A stretch of DNA of 64,000 nucleotides, taken from positions 507,086-571,085 of the forward strand of contig NSJX01000014.1 of the NCBI GenBank assembly GCA_002286715.1. The letters run 5' to 3'. The position numbers and the translations under genes were made by a program. Shown piece by piece: positions 33,514 through 45,454 of the stretch (position 1 is the first letter of the stretch; each line of letters opens with the position of its first letter). Source of the DNA: Dentipellis sp. KUC8613. Taxonomy: Eukaryota; Basidiomycota; Agaricomycetes; Russulales; Hericiaceae. Below the pieces are notes generated by a model. It searched no databases. It had not been told where the DNA came from and was given only the letters and a program-made list of their open reading frames with translations.

Positions 33514-35842
33514 CTAGTCAATACGCCGCTGCACCCGCGACACCAAAATCCATACAACAGTCATTGCTCCCATCATCGACACGACGCTGTGGGATCGTCA
33601 GCAGGCAGCACCGCGACAGCTCGTGTGAGCGACGTACAGGGGCTGCATCGAAGAGATGCCAAATTTGGAGGCCAGCACACCCGCCACGAAGGGAAGCACG
33701 GCCGAGCCTGCCTGGCCAATCCCAGTAATCCACCCGACCGAGCCTGTCAGAAGCCAGCCGGGCAGAATGCTCTTCGTATGGTTCACGAGGATGGGGTACA
33801 TGGGGCCCATGAGAACTCCGATCACGGACACCGCGACTGCGTTCTCGATGAGAGACGGAACAACCCAGACGGTAACCTCCAGTCTATCCATAGACCGCAG
33901 TTAGGTTCATGCTGTAAAGGCTGGTCATGGGGCGGAGTGCACTCACCCAATGGCGATGAGCGCATACAAGAAAAGAGCATTGCGTTCACCAATCTAGTAC
34001 CGGCGCTGCTTAGTATACGCGAGTCAGGAATCGCGCTGAACGGTCCCTTACCCAGCGGTTCAGCCAGATCAGGCCAATGCGCCCAACAGTAATACCTGAG
34101 AAAATGACGGTGAGCGCAGATCTCGGGTAAAGGGTCCCTGCATACCACCGAAGAAGCCTGATGAGATGTAACCCGCATTGGCTCCGCCCTGTCTTTCCTG
34201 GATAATAAATGTTACAATCCATCCTGGGTATCGATCGTCATCATCAGGCCGCGGAAGCGAGGCACGGGACACTTACCACCGAGGGTCACCTCCACGCCAA
34301 TGTAGATGAGAGCAAACAATGCGAGGTAGTGTACAACTTTGATCCCCATGATCTGGCGGTATTTGCTTTCGGAGACTTTGCTCAGCTCGCCTGGCGCGTG
34401 CCCGGCCTCAGCCATAATTTCTGAACAATTTCGTCAGTCATGGTTAGACCACTGTGACCAAGGACATACCATCTTGAGTGCGGAATTTGAATACAGCAGA
34501 GAGTACAACAGTGTTTGACACAGCAAGCCCAAGAGAAATCAAAAAGTGAAACGACCAGTGCCTCATCTGAGCAAAGTGTGTAGCAGCCAAAGGCGCAACA
34601 AACGCGCCAAGTCCTAGATGAAGCGTAAAGCGAGGTGCGCGTGGCCATCGAGTGCTGCTGCTCACCATACGATCCATGCAGGAAGCCGAGCTTCGTAGCT
34701 GTGCCCTTATTCAGACTTCCCACGAAGCCATTCGCACAGGCATTCTAGGACCGATCGCTTGAGTTTCCTTCCTTCAGACGAACGTGGTTACTCACCTGAA
34801 GAGCCATTCCAAATCCAGCAAGACCGTAAGCGATGATCATCAATGGGAAAGGTCCAGCAGGAGCAAGAATAGCATAGGTTGCGAGCTGACAGACGGAACC
34901 TGTAAACGCTGTCCTCAGTCGCCCATTCCCAGTGCGTCACTGCAACACATGAAAGGATACCTAGAACCATAACCTTCACGATCGTCAAGCCAAATGATAC
35001 CACAATCTGCAAAACAAGGAACGGACGACATACCTTCCCAAAGCCAAACTTATCGTTCAGATGCACGTTCAAGAATGCGCCGATCACGAAGCCCTGACGA
35101 AGCTCACACATTAACGCACATCGCGGCTTCCCATCACGTCATATCTCACAATGCAGTTCAGCACGAAGATCAAAGAGACTACAGCGAATCCAACCTAGAA
35201 GCAACAGCGGCATGAGCAACACGTGCGGGGACAAGATTATACCGACGCAGTATGCCCTACATTATAGTGTTTCTGAATGACGGGCAGGAGAGGACCCGTC
35301 GTGCCATCGTTCCACCCTTCCAGGAAGAAGCACCAGCAGCACGCTAAGAAATGCATCCTACCAAACCGACGAAACTTTGCCCTTTGGGCTGCAGACGGTT
35401 GGTCCAGAGCAGCGTCCTCGGCGTAGTGCAAGGACGCCACAGGCGTGGTGCCCGAGCTGACAGCAGGAGTCTCCACATCGATCTTCATCACGGTAGGCTC
35501 CCCAGAGGTCACGTAGGGAGCGACGGATGACGACCCCGCCTGACCCGCGGCTAGCATCGGGAGCTCGAATGCGCCCTTGTCCGCACGGTCCTCCACGAAT
35601 TTGCCGGGCCGAGCGAATGCGAGCTCCGACCGGCGGCGCACGCGCGTGCTCGGCGCAGAGAGGAAAGAGGGAAGCTCATACGCGCCTCCGTCGACGGCGG
35701 ACTCGTCGACCACGGCATCCTCAGGAATAGCCCCGCCTTTTAGTTGACTATCATCGGGATACACATTGACGTCGATATCACCGTCTTTTGCTTCGCTGAC
35801 ATCTTGCTCGAAAGAGATGCGGGAGGGGAGAGGGACGGTCAT
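33514..35842 (-). CDS. Major facilitator superfamily transporter 1
   Basis: Plasma- or internal-membrane transporter of the 12-TM MFS class, in the same subfamily as the genes at 57865 and 62160 (shared signature GWNDGTTGPLLPVIQ at TM1; GWNDASTGPLLPR in the others). The ATG at 35842 is used because the frame upstream opens with TTG. About 150 hydrophilic, acidic residues precede TM1, much more than in transporter 3. Further landmarks: GFVIGAFLNVHLNDKFGFGK, LGFLHGSYG, PLAATHFAQMRHWSFHFLIS, ALIYIGVEVTLGG, GGANAGYISSGFFGG, GPMYPILVNHTKSILP, GWITGIGQAGSAVLPFVAGV. The last exon ends VVWILVSRVQRRID, stop at 33514. Several introns fall at the same positions as in the paralogues. Substrate unknown; distant resemblance to fucose-permease-like MFS is only an impression. 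Confidence 0.88.
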
Positions 35843-36867
35843 GGGGAGTGGCAAGAGAGGGGTGAGGGAGAGACTGATAGAGCGGGGAAAGAACCTTTAT
35901 AAACATAGGGATCAGCATCTTTACATACGGCAATGAGATAATATGAACCTGTGGTCTAAAATTTTAGGGCCAAGCGTGCCGGGGAAGCAACCGCACTGAG
36001 GGTACCCGCACACCAACAGGACATCGGGCCGGGGTGCGTGATGTCTAGAATGATTCTGCGAGGTACGGGTCCCGCATTTTTCTGGGGATCTGGCCTCCAC
36101 ATTAGACGCGTCGGTGGTACAAACGGAGCAAGGAAGCCCGCGGGCGAGTGAGAAACGCTATTGCTGGTATCACGAGGAGTGCATGATCGTCCTTCGGCGC
36201 AGTAGCTCACCTAATGTCCGTCTAGAAACTTCAGCAGGACGCTTTTGATAGGATAGAAGCCCTGACCAACCCTGCAATGAGGCGGATTGAGTCACAGATA
36301 GAGGCGGAGTCCCGGTCGGCTCGTGCAGCGAGGTGATAGCCCAGCAGAACGGCAGCGAACCAAAAGCATCAAAAGTCCATGCAACGTGGTCTGGCCCATA
36401 GAACTTCCCAGACGGCAGGCAGATAACCAAGAGCCCGAAAGACGTCGTGGAATAGACATTTGAGGCCTCCGCCTCGGTATGCTTAGGGGCGTGGAAGGTT
36501 CTGCCAGATGTCACGGTTCCACCACGACTGCAGTGGGCGGAGCCGGAGCGGGCGGCGGTATCCGAGGGAAAATGGAACGAATACCCAATAACTCCACCGA
36601 GCCAGGCTGTTTACAAGTTGTGGACATCTTGCAGTTGTTGTGTAGTGATTTGCCATAGAGTCCTTGCAAGCGACGACGACGTGCGAAAGCAAGCCATGCG
36701 CACAAGCGCCCGGGCGATACGCGCCTGTGGCTGTCGCGCGCCAGAGAGCACGTGTGCGTCAAATGTCTCAGTCACGGTAACCCCATCCTTTGTCTTTGCC
36801 TCTGCAGGCTCTCCGGATCCCCCAACATCAAGCGCCCTTCACCCCCACATCAGCTTCTCCCTGTAAA
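35843..36867. other. Divergent intergenic region (MFS 1 / ALY-REF)
   Basis: About 1 kb between divergent starts. A 114-codon minus-strand frame at 36170-36514 opens with GTG and has no recognisable feature. Promoters for both genes must lie here. A possible 5' UTR intron for the ALY gene ends in GCAG near 36810. Confidence 0.45.
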
Positions 36868-37772
36868 ATGAACCCTCAAGTCAGAACAGGCCCTGCAAGG
36901 TTGAACTCATACCACGGACCAAAACGCCAGTTACTAGGACCCCATGCAGGCCAGGCTGCCCCAGCCTGGCGTGCTTCCAACATACCCACAGGTCCTGCCT
37001 TGGCGAATGGCGCTGCATCTTCTTCCAAAAAGTCGATCACGCAGGGAAGTAAGATCTTGCTGAGTAATTTGCCGATGGATGTGGGGGAGAGTGAGGTTGA
37101 GGTGCGTTCATTACAATCTCACGTGGGGTTCACCACTGACTTCAGGTGTAGGAGCTCTTCAAACGGACTGTAGGTCCTATGAAGGACCTCTTTGTGATTT
37201 ACAACTCGCAGGGGAAATCGAAGGGCATGGCGATCGTGACATTCCATCGGCCTGGGGATGCGGCGATCGCGCGGTCGAAGTACAACCACAAGATTGTGGA
37301 CGGAAGTGAGTGATAACCCCGCTTGTTTGTTGCGACATCTCTAATCCAAAATAGGACATAAACTGAAGATTGAAGTTGTTACCGACAGCGACGGGGTTGT
37401 ATCACCAGCTGCGCCAGCCAAACAGGCGAACCCTCCATCACTATTAGCTCGTATAGGAAAGCCGGTCGACGTCACGCCAAAGCAGCCGAAGTTACCTCAC
37501 ATAGCGGCAGCACCGATTGCTGCGGCACCTGCACCCGCGTATGTTCCATTCGATTTACATGAAATAAGGAGCTCTAAAACACTGTCTATGCCTCCAGTAA
37601 ACCCAGACCTCAGCTGTCTAACAAAACAAATGACCCTCAGATAACAGTGGGTCCAAACAGACGGCGTCAAAAGAAGGGCGCGAAGCGCGTCAAGAAATCG
37701 GTCGCTCAGCTTGACAAGGACATGGACGATTATCGGGCAGGTGTTCCTGCTCCAGACGCTATGGTGGTATGA
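36868..37772 (+). CDS. ALY/REF-type mRNA export adaptor (RRM protein)
   Basis: RNA-binding adaptor of the Yra1/ALYREF family, which couples splicing and transcription to mRNA export in the nucleus. Exons 36868-37101, 37152-37305, 37355-37538 and 37598-37772 give 248 aa if the last exon reads to its stop. Single RRM: KILLSNLPMDVGESEVEELF (RNP2 region), GPMKDLFVIYNSQGKSKGMA and IVTFHRPGDAAIARSKYN (RNP1 region). Basic C-terminus (RRRQKKGAKRVKKS) followed by QLDKDMDDYRAG, the conserved UAP56-binding-like motif. The very end is uncertain: ATGGTG|GTATGA at 37761-37772 is also a possible donor, with an acceptor near 37865 that would swap the tail. No N-terminal UAP56-binding motif is evident. Confidence 0.88.
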
Positions 37773-38215
37773 ACACGTCTTGACTTGTTCACGAACAAAT
37801 CAGTCACGGCGCGCGCATCTCCTTGGCTTTGAGTTCGTTCACTATCATGAAGTCTTGGGTTCAGGAAGCAGAAGCAGTACAGGTCAGTTGGCTGCCTGTA
37901 GCTTGTCTTAATTCGGCTCTTATTGTATCCCTGGCTTGTTGTACAACATGTCCGATACGTTGAATACACCGCTCATGTACCAGATATTTGATACGACGAT
38001 GTACATACATACCACATACCGTGCAGTTCACGACGAAATCTGCATGGATATAAGCGAGCGTCGCGGACTACGAAATGCTTACGGCAATCGGAGGAGGCCA
38101 TTGACTCCGCTGCGGCACCACTCGCGTCGGCAGGGCGTCCGGGCATCCTATCATCTCGTCCATCTACTACTTCACCCGCCCGTGTCGCATGAACAACCCT
38201 TAGAATAATTAGATC
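37773..38215. other. Intergenic between ALY/REF and PFK2
   Basis: 443 bases. May contain a last exon of the ALY gene (candidate sequence near 37865) and the promoter of the phosphofructokinase-2 gene. No other gene seen. Confidence 0.4.
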
Positions 38216-40179
38216 ATGGTCGCACCGCTGTATACCACAGCCTCTGGGCTGCTCTTCCATGCCGGCAAAATCCTCGTCGTGACGGTAGGCCTGCCTGCGC
38301 GTGGAAAGACGCACATCTCGCGCGCCCTCGAGCGGTACCTTCGATGGGCTGGAGTGAAGACGCAGGTTGTATCGCTAGGCGATTACCGCCGCAAGACGCT
38401 CGGCGGAGCGCATAAGCTTCCACCGGACTACTTCGCGATTGGTGCGTACCGGAGTAACATGTAGCGTGTTCCTAGGCCTGAATTCATATGATCCTGTGCC
38501 GATAGGCGAGAAGAGCCCTGAGACGGAAGCGCTGCGCAAGAAAGTGATGGAGGGTTGCGAGCAGCTCATCTGGGACCACTTCAACGGAGGCTGCCAGGTC
38601 GTGATCTACGATGCCAACAACGGGACTCGCGCGCAGAGACAGACGTTAGGACAGAAGTTCGATCAGGCGGGCATTCACGTCATTATCCTCGGTGAGTAGC
38701 CCGCACCCGACATCTCCATGCCCAAGTTATCTCACTCGCTGTCAGAGTCTGTGTGCAATGACAATAAGCTCATCGAGCGGAACATTCGCAGCGTCAAGAT
38801 CTCGTCGCCGGATGTACGTCCGAGGATTCGATGCGAGTGACAGGATCGTGCTAAATCGCAGCGGATAGTACCGTGGCTGGGATCCGGACAAGGCTGTTGA
38901 AGATTACTACAGCCGCATCAAAACACGGGAATTGGACTACGAGGAAGTCGAGGAGTTGACATGGCCGTTCATCCGGATCATAAATGTAAGGCATTCATAT
39001 ATCACGTTGAGCTAGGCTCACAGTCCGCATTATGTAGGTCGGGGAGAAGATCATGGTCAACGTGAGTTGCATGAGGCTGAATGTATGCATTATTTTTGAC
39101 CTCGATGGCAAGTACAGAATATCCGTGGTTACTTGCAAGTAAATATACGTCTTCTCTATTCTATCAGCTATGCTGACTTTCCTCCTTACTTCAGTCACGG
39201 ATAGTATTTTTCCTCATGAATATCCACAACAAGTATCGCACTATCTACTTCGCAAGAGTAAGTGCTCAGCAATCGCGTGAACGCACTGCATTACTCATAC
39301 TTGCCATAGTCGGGCCATTCGCTCATTGAGCACTCATATCGAGCGGACGCTGATCTGTCACCTGGGGGGTGGGAATATGCCGAGAAACTGAAAGATTTCG
39401 TTGTGGAGCGCAGAAGGAAAGCTTTGGCTGCGCGAGGCCTAGAACCGAAAGACAGCAGGCTCGTGGTAAGACCCTAGCCCAGCGTCTCTCTAGACATCAC
39501 TTCACACCAATTTATGCAGATATGGACGTCTGCACGCCGCCGCGCGCATCATACGGCATGGCCCTTCATCGCCGCCTCCGACCCCAAGACTCCTGGTGGT
39601 CCACAACTCAATGTCAAGGTGATCGAGAAGCCTCAGATGTCGGAGATCAATCCTGGCGTTTGGGATGGGCTCACACCCGACCAAGCGCGGAAGTATTACC
39701 CTGAGGAGTGGGATCGCTTTGTGAAGGATCCGTACTCATTCCGAGCACCACGAGCGGAAAGTTACCACGATCTGAGCGGTTAGTCGTATCCCCCCTTCGC
39801 TTGAGAAATCTGGGACTGACGCATCTGGTCATATGCAGTGCGTCTGGAGCCGGTGCTCATTGAGCTGGAGCGCCAGCAGGAGGACCTGCTCATCATCGGG
39901 CACGCTTCTGTCATTCGGTGCCTCCTCGCCTACCTCATCGGCCTGCCCGCATCCGAGATCCCGGCGATCGAGGTTGCGCGCGGAGACCTGCTCGAGGTCG
40001 TGCCTGCGTCATACGGTGTGCATAGCCAGGCGTACCATTTCTGGGACGGTCCTGGTAGGAAACATGGCGACGAGCCAGGGACGGGGGGCAACGAGAACAA
40101 CTTCTACGAAAATTACGCGGAGGACACGAAGGGGAAGCGGAGGGTTGCTGTGACGACTGAGCCGCCTGCTGAAGCATAA
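38216..40179 (+). CDS. 6-phosphofructo-2-kinase with degenerate fructose-2,6-bisphosphatase domain
   Basis: Makes fructose 2,6-bisphosphate, the glycolysis/gluconeogenesis switch. Ten exons (38216-38441, 38506-38691, 38746-38813, 38869-38985, 39038-39061, 39118-39138, 39195-39257, 39310-39465, 39520-39778, 39839-40179) give 486 aa, with 24- and 21-base micro-exons. Kinase half: P-loop GLPARGKT (25-32), SLGDYRRKTLG, VVIYDANNGTRAQRQ, ESVCNDNKLIERNIR, YRGWDPDKAVEDYYSRI. Phosphatase half: the catalytic RHGE reads RSGH, so the phospho-acceptor histidine is replaced by serine. The downstream IGHASVIRCLLAYL histidine is kept. Budding-yeast Pfk26 likewise carries serine at this position and is known to be essentially kinase-only, so this enzyme is probably kinase-only too (inference). 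Confidence 0.94.
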
Positions 40180-40355
40180 GCAATGGAGTTTTGGGGAAGT
40201 ACACTGTTTCTTTTGTAATACCTTGTTGTTGCTCTGAGGACGGTCTGTATAGCTTAGTAGATTCACAATGTTGTAGAGCTCGTCGTGGCTTAGATAGCAG
40301 TATACACCACTCCCAAGAAGAAGAAATCGAGTTGTTTTGTTGTCATCGTCAATCA

Positions 40356-42801
40356 TTATACATGTGCCTCGTTCACCGTCACAATGTCGTCCCCCTTCTT
40401 ACTGTCCCTGTCGTCATAATCGTCACTTGCGCTGTGCCGCTCCTCTGCCATCTCGTCCTCAGTCGACAGATCCGCCTCCAGGAAAGTCTTTGACAATCCA
40501 GGTGCGGGGAAGAGCACGTTGAGGGCATAATAGATAAGCGCAGATACGCCGAAGCCGGTGAAGAAAGACATCTGGTAAATGTGCGTCGCGGCCATTGGAA
40601 CTTTGCGTCCGGCTGCAGGGGGTCCAGAATTAGAAATTTATATACAAGGCGGAAGTTTGAAGACGTACTCGCGCCGGCGAACCCAACGACGTTGATAAGG
40701 ATCCCCGCGATATACGCTGCATATGCACTACGCTCGTGTTAGGCATGAGGACTCTGTTTGTGAAACCACGAATGTGCGTACCGGAAGTTGATACCAAACG
40801 TATACCAGTACCACCCGTCTCTCCGCGTACTGTACAAGTCCGCGACCCGATACCGTCCCCTCCTAATCAGATAGTAATCCGTGATCTAGAAAGATCGGCG
40901 TCGCGATGAGGATCACAGCGTATGTGAGTGGCGTGCTTGGAACAGACCATGACACCGGCGATGGAGCTCAAGAAGACTGAGTACGCCGATAAGTAGGACG
41001 TGAAGCTGTTGCTGGACTTGAGCAGGTTCCATGGGAGCATGCAGATGCCGACGATGGCAGCGACGTAGCCCCCGCGGCGGATATTCTGTGATTTGAGAGT
41101 CATTGGCGGTGAGTAAACAGTGCTGCCGGGAGGAGTATTTTATTTCACTGACGATGAAGCGCGGGAATAGGGCTGTCAAGTCGCAGCCTGCGGAGATGGA
41201 ATTGGCGGATATGTTCGTTCTTTGCACGCCGTGTTCAGTCAGCGTGTCCTACGGATGCAGACAGACCCTCTTACCCTAGCTGTTTGACTAAAGCGTGAGC
41301 ACAGAAGCAAGATATACAGAGACTGAACATACCTGAGCGATGATGAAGGACGCCGAGATGAACCAAACCTGTTGATTCAGACGTTCGCCTATCATAAAAC
41401 GCGTCGGATAAAAGCAAGGGCCACTTACCCCGAAACGTGTCGCATGCGATGGACTTCCGTCCAGGAACCTGTCGAGTAGATCGATGGGCGACCAGATGGG
41501 CTCGCCGTAGAGCACCTGCGAGGACGAGCTGACGATGATACCAATGAAGCTGACAATGGAGAACGTCAGGGGCACGGAGAGCAGCTGGGGGAGGCCCGCA
41601 GCCGCGGGTGACGAGGCGCGCGAGGCGAAGTCGGGGGCATTCCTGTACGCCAAAAGGTCAGCCATCGGTCGACTGGCTTGTGCATATGCAAAATACGTTA
41701 TTAGCGTCGCCATGTTGCTAATGCAGGACATCAAGCTGGACACCATGGCCCACCCGAGTTCGCTGCCGTGAATCGTCGCAGGCTGGTGAACGATCGGTCC
41801 GACGCCTTTGGCTTTTACGATGCACCAAACGAAGAACGTGATGCCTGCCGCGGGTGCGACTACGGCTTTCAGAGTGAATAGATGTCGTCTGGTACAGTGC
41901 ACGATGGTTCAGTTGCAGTGGAGAAGTCAGAGGGGCATGTAGACCGACATTTTGTGAATCGGGAACCAGATGGCTGGCAAGGATATAAGCCAGAAGAGGA
42001 AGAAGCAGACAAAGTCTCGCGTGTTGATCCCCGCAGAAGCCGGCAAAGAGTTGTCTGTCCCCATCATCTGTTAATTTTCCGAGATTATGACGGATGCCAC
42101 CCTTCGAAGGCTCACGGAGATGCTCGATGCTCGGCCACATCGAGCGCAGCATGACCTTCACACATGTCCCGCCTATGCTAGCCTGCACCCCATACCAGAT
42201 ACTATGGTGTATGAGAAGCTGTACGAAGCGATAGACACTACTGCAGACGTACCATGCCATGGCCCCCCGATTAAACACACACCACAAGCTACCCCACAGC
42301 CCAAAGCTAGTCCGCGCGACGACAGGGAACGTGACGTGATAGACGGCACCCGGGCGCGCATTCGCAACGATGAAGGGGGCGGCGATGCCATAGCCTATCC
42401 AGACGCATATCCAGGCCTGCCACCAAGAGAGACCGAGCTGGATCATGGAGGACGCGATCATCCATCTGAAAGACATGTTCAGTTGGCTCGGATGCTGTTG
42501 ACGATGAAGCGCGCTCACGTGTTGATGTTGAAGGAGTCTGCTATCCAGCTGTAGCGAAATGAGGGTCGACGTAATTGAGTGGTACGGTGCAAGACTCACA
42601 AGGCAATAAAGTTCATGGTTCCCCATGTCTGCTTGTCCGTGCCCACGGGGCGTAAGTCTTTGCTCTAAACCCCAAAATGAATATAGCAATTTCGGATGAG
42701 AGATACTTATCATTTACCGTCAGGAACAACTGTGACCAAGAATGAGACTTATCGTTCCCGGATACTTCCAGCTTTCCGACCGCCCGTCGAACGAGTCCCA
42801 T
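40356..42801 (-). CDS. NCS1-family nucleobase/vitamin permease (Fur4/Dal4-like)
   Basis: Plasma-membrane symporter of the nucleobase:cation symporter-1 family (uracil, uridine, allantoin, thiamine, nicotinamide riboside). The ATG at 42801 ([20 protein letters not shown]) is the first true ATG in frame. Readable segments in order: [40 protein letters not shown] then [114 protein letters not shown], and [17 protein letters not shown]. The FGLWG and ANSISAG motifs are family hallmarks. The acidic C-terminal tail ([20 protein letters not shown]) could host ubiquitylation signals. Substrate not determinable from sequence. Convergent with PFK2 over 176 bases. Confidence 0.9.
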
Positions 42802-43579
42802 AGTGGTGGAGCAGCGCAACGGTGCGTCGCATGATACCGCTCAGTGCAGACCCTCTTTAAGAGAGACGCCAAACGCCAAAGATAAGCAGACATCATGGGG
42901 TACCTGTGTTATCAGTTCGAGATAATGAGGTGTTGGAGAAGCTCACGGCATGCGTGTTGATAAGACAAGTCGACTTCGCGTACGAACCATCTTACCTTCC
43001 TAATTGGGATGCATCATATCCTCATAACTCTTGACGCGCTGGACGTTCGGCCGATACTGGTGCCTCGGAGCAGACGAGATAGGAACACCTGTTGACATTG
43101 CGAAATGGAACATTAGTAGAGGGCGTCGCAAACTGGGAATATATTGCTCGTGATAGTGGAATACACTATGCTAGGATACTAGTCCAAAACAAGTGTGGTA
43201 GGGGGTCGACAAAGCGAGACAGACATGAGGAGGACATCAATGCAGAAAGCACAAGCAATAGGGGATGGGGGATATGGGGGATTGAAGTAGACGATGGAAA
43301 TATGGATGATGGAGCATATGGTAGATGCAATATGAACACGGAAAAGAAGATGCAAATATGAGCCCAATATGAGATGGATTTCAGGACGTGTGACAGTATG
43401 AACAGGGTGTCTCGACGAGGATGGAGAGGGGAAACTTTGAAGTGTCGCGTTGCACAGCAAAGCAGAAAGAAACATGCAGGATGCCCATGCTCGGAAAGTC
43501 GGAACGGTGTCGGCAATGGTGTCGTGGTATCATGGGATAACGTGGATTGATGGGAATGATGGGTCGTAGAGATACATGA
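42802..43579. other. Intergenic, NCS1 promoter and low-complexity A/G-rich stretch
   Basis: 778 bases. The right half (about 43195-43345) is A/G-rich low complexity (GGGGATGGGGGATATGGGGG near 43260). Promoter of the NCS1 gene and 3' UTR of the KEN-box protein gene. No gene seen. Confidence 0.5.
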
Positions 43580-44419
43580 TCATGTAGGCTTGAACTCGAT
43601 GTCGCCGAAGATGTCGAGGCCCGTAGCTTGAGCAGCAGTGAAGCGCTTGGAAGAAGGGGAGGGGGAGGAGAATGTGAATGCAGTGTAGATGCGTTTGCGT
43701 TCAGGCGTCGAGAGGCCCTTGGTGGACGACAGGCGCGCGTTCGTTGGCGAGGTGGTCGACTTGAGGATGGGAAGTTCGTCATCGAGCTGGCGAGACTAAA
43801 TCAATTTTTGACAGCAGTAAAGACGATTGCGAAGTACCTTATTCGATTCGGCGGAAGGGGCGGGATGGGGGACTTGATCGAACGCCTTCGAAACATCGGC
43901 GAGCGGCGAGACCGTAAGGTCGTAGCATTTTGAGTCGGCACGAGCCTGCGCAACAGTCCCGTTCTCCCGTCCCTCATCCTCAATGTCTGTTGCTTCCTCC
44001 TCGACCTTGGGCAACTCGGTCACCTTCCGTACTAACGCCGACCGACTAGGCGCAGAGGTCTTCCCATCCTTCCTCGTCGTAGTCTTGGATTTCGATGTCG
44101 AAGAGAGAGCCTTGCGCTTCTTGGTAGCGTCTGGCTTGAGCTCCTTTTGCTTCTTCGTAGCAGGAGGAATGTGCAACTTCGTCGCGAGAACCGAGTTCTT
44201 GCGTTTCTTGGTCTGCGAGTCTGCGGTGGCACCGGCGCGAGTTCCGGTCACCGGGTGCAGATTTTCCTTCTCCTGCGACGAAAGCCACGAAGGCGCGGAG
44301 GCGGCGGCCAATGCTTCAGCAGAGAAGGACGGGGGCTCCGAGGCAGATCGACGAGAAGTGTGGGGTTTGGCAGAAGGAAGTGGTTCGTCCTGGAATACGA
44401 TGAAGCTGCGGGTAGCCAT
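43580..44419 (-). CDS. KEN-box nuclear protein, securin-like candidate
   Basis: Two exons, 44419-43838 and 43795-43580, give 265 aa. The protein is Ser/Lys-rich and mostly disordered. It opens MATRSFIVFQDEPL and carries a KEN box in SQEKENLHPV (residues 51-53), the classic APC/C-Cdh1 recognition signal, plus possible RxxL destruction boxes (RSAL in the middle, RKAL earlier). A basic NLS-like stretch (KKRKALSSTSKSKTTTRKDG) follows, then an acidic patch, a Ser/Pro segment with TPERKR (a possible CDK site) and a short hydrophobic-acidic end LDIFGDIEF. N-terminal KEN, basic middle and acidic/hydrophobic C-terminus resemble securins, but no folded domain proves it. Other cell-cycle APC/C substrates remain possible. 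Confidence 0.75.
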
Positions 44420-44687
44420 GGCGGGGTCGGATTAGATGTGTCGCGGACGCAGAAAAGAAATAGAGAAATAGAAGAGCCGGCGACGGGGCCTAGGAAAGGA
44501 GATGGTTCGGTGCTTGTGAAGGAGAGATGAAGACCACGTCTCGCTCGCAAGGCACTTTAAACACCTCGTGCTCCTTCGAAACTCCGCCTTCCACCGGCCA
44601 CATGTTTACGTCAGCGCCCTATTGACGCGCCCGTCGCGTCCGCATCACGTGTCCGTGATCCTCTCTTCTCCTTCCTCGTTTTCTTTC

Positions 44688-44715
44688 GTCCACAATGCCG
44701 CCTATTGTCCACAAT
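44688..44715 (+). promoter_or_regulatory. Paired GTCCACAAT motif upstream of KEN-box gene
   Basis: GTCCACAAT at 44688-44696 and again at 44707-44715, about 270 bases upstream of the minus-strand start at 44419. The same core, also paired, occurs at 29126-29160. Confidence 0.3.
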
Positions 44716-45454
44716 ATCAATAAATGCGTCGCATTGCCAACGAGTAATGTTCCCATGTTTGACCAGAGTATCCGTTTGCCAAAGCAACCCTAAGAGGTGT
44801 GTTTTCCTTATACTATCCAGACCCCCATTCCAAGTTTGCCGACGCGGTGTGGCCAACTGCCCTCCACCCTAAGGTACAAGCCTGCACGAACGCGTATCTT
44901 TCCCGCTAAAAGCCCGGGGCAACCTAATTTATCACGCTTTTCGAAAGGTGACAGCCGCTGCAAGACGAGACCTGGTGCCCAGCTAAGTCGTCTCCTTGGA
45001 TTCGGAAGGGTACTCGAACCTTCCTATGGCAACCAGGATCCAATGCAGCTCCGACCAGTCCTCTTCGAGGCGCATATACTCACACTAAAGGAGCAGAATC
45101 GGTATGCCTCCGCTCAAAGCTCCACGTTCGCAGACGTTGCATGTTCTAACGGCGGAAATGTTTCATTTTCAGGGTGACAGCTTCCCGCCCTCCTCGAATT
45201 TGTAAATTTGTAATTCATTCCCATTCCCAAGCACTCCGCCTTTCCGACCCCCCTCCCACTATCTGCTTTGCAAAGCGATACAAATGTGAGTGTATGCACT
45301 GTGGAGGGTTTATCAGCCATCTAAGTCACCCCGTTCGCCTCGGATGTGTAGTCCACCGACTCGGCGTAACTCTGAGAGTCATTGTCGCGTCTATCAGGAC
45401 CAATTGCTGACTGTATCGCGTGGATTTTGATTAGTATGCGACAGAGATCGCGCC

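Noticed and set aside
35527..35730. Arg-rich plus-strand frame within MFS transporter 1
   Set aside because: Antisense shadow of the hydrophilic N-terminal region of the transporter.
36170..36514. 114-codon minus-strand frame in the MFS 1 / ALY gap
   Set aside because: Opens with GTG, has no motif and no splice-supported partner exon.
45005..45030. tRNA-like GGTTCGAGTACC on the minus strand
   Set aside because: The stem around the loop is offset (nine-base loop) and no A box or acceptor stem is present.
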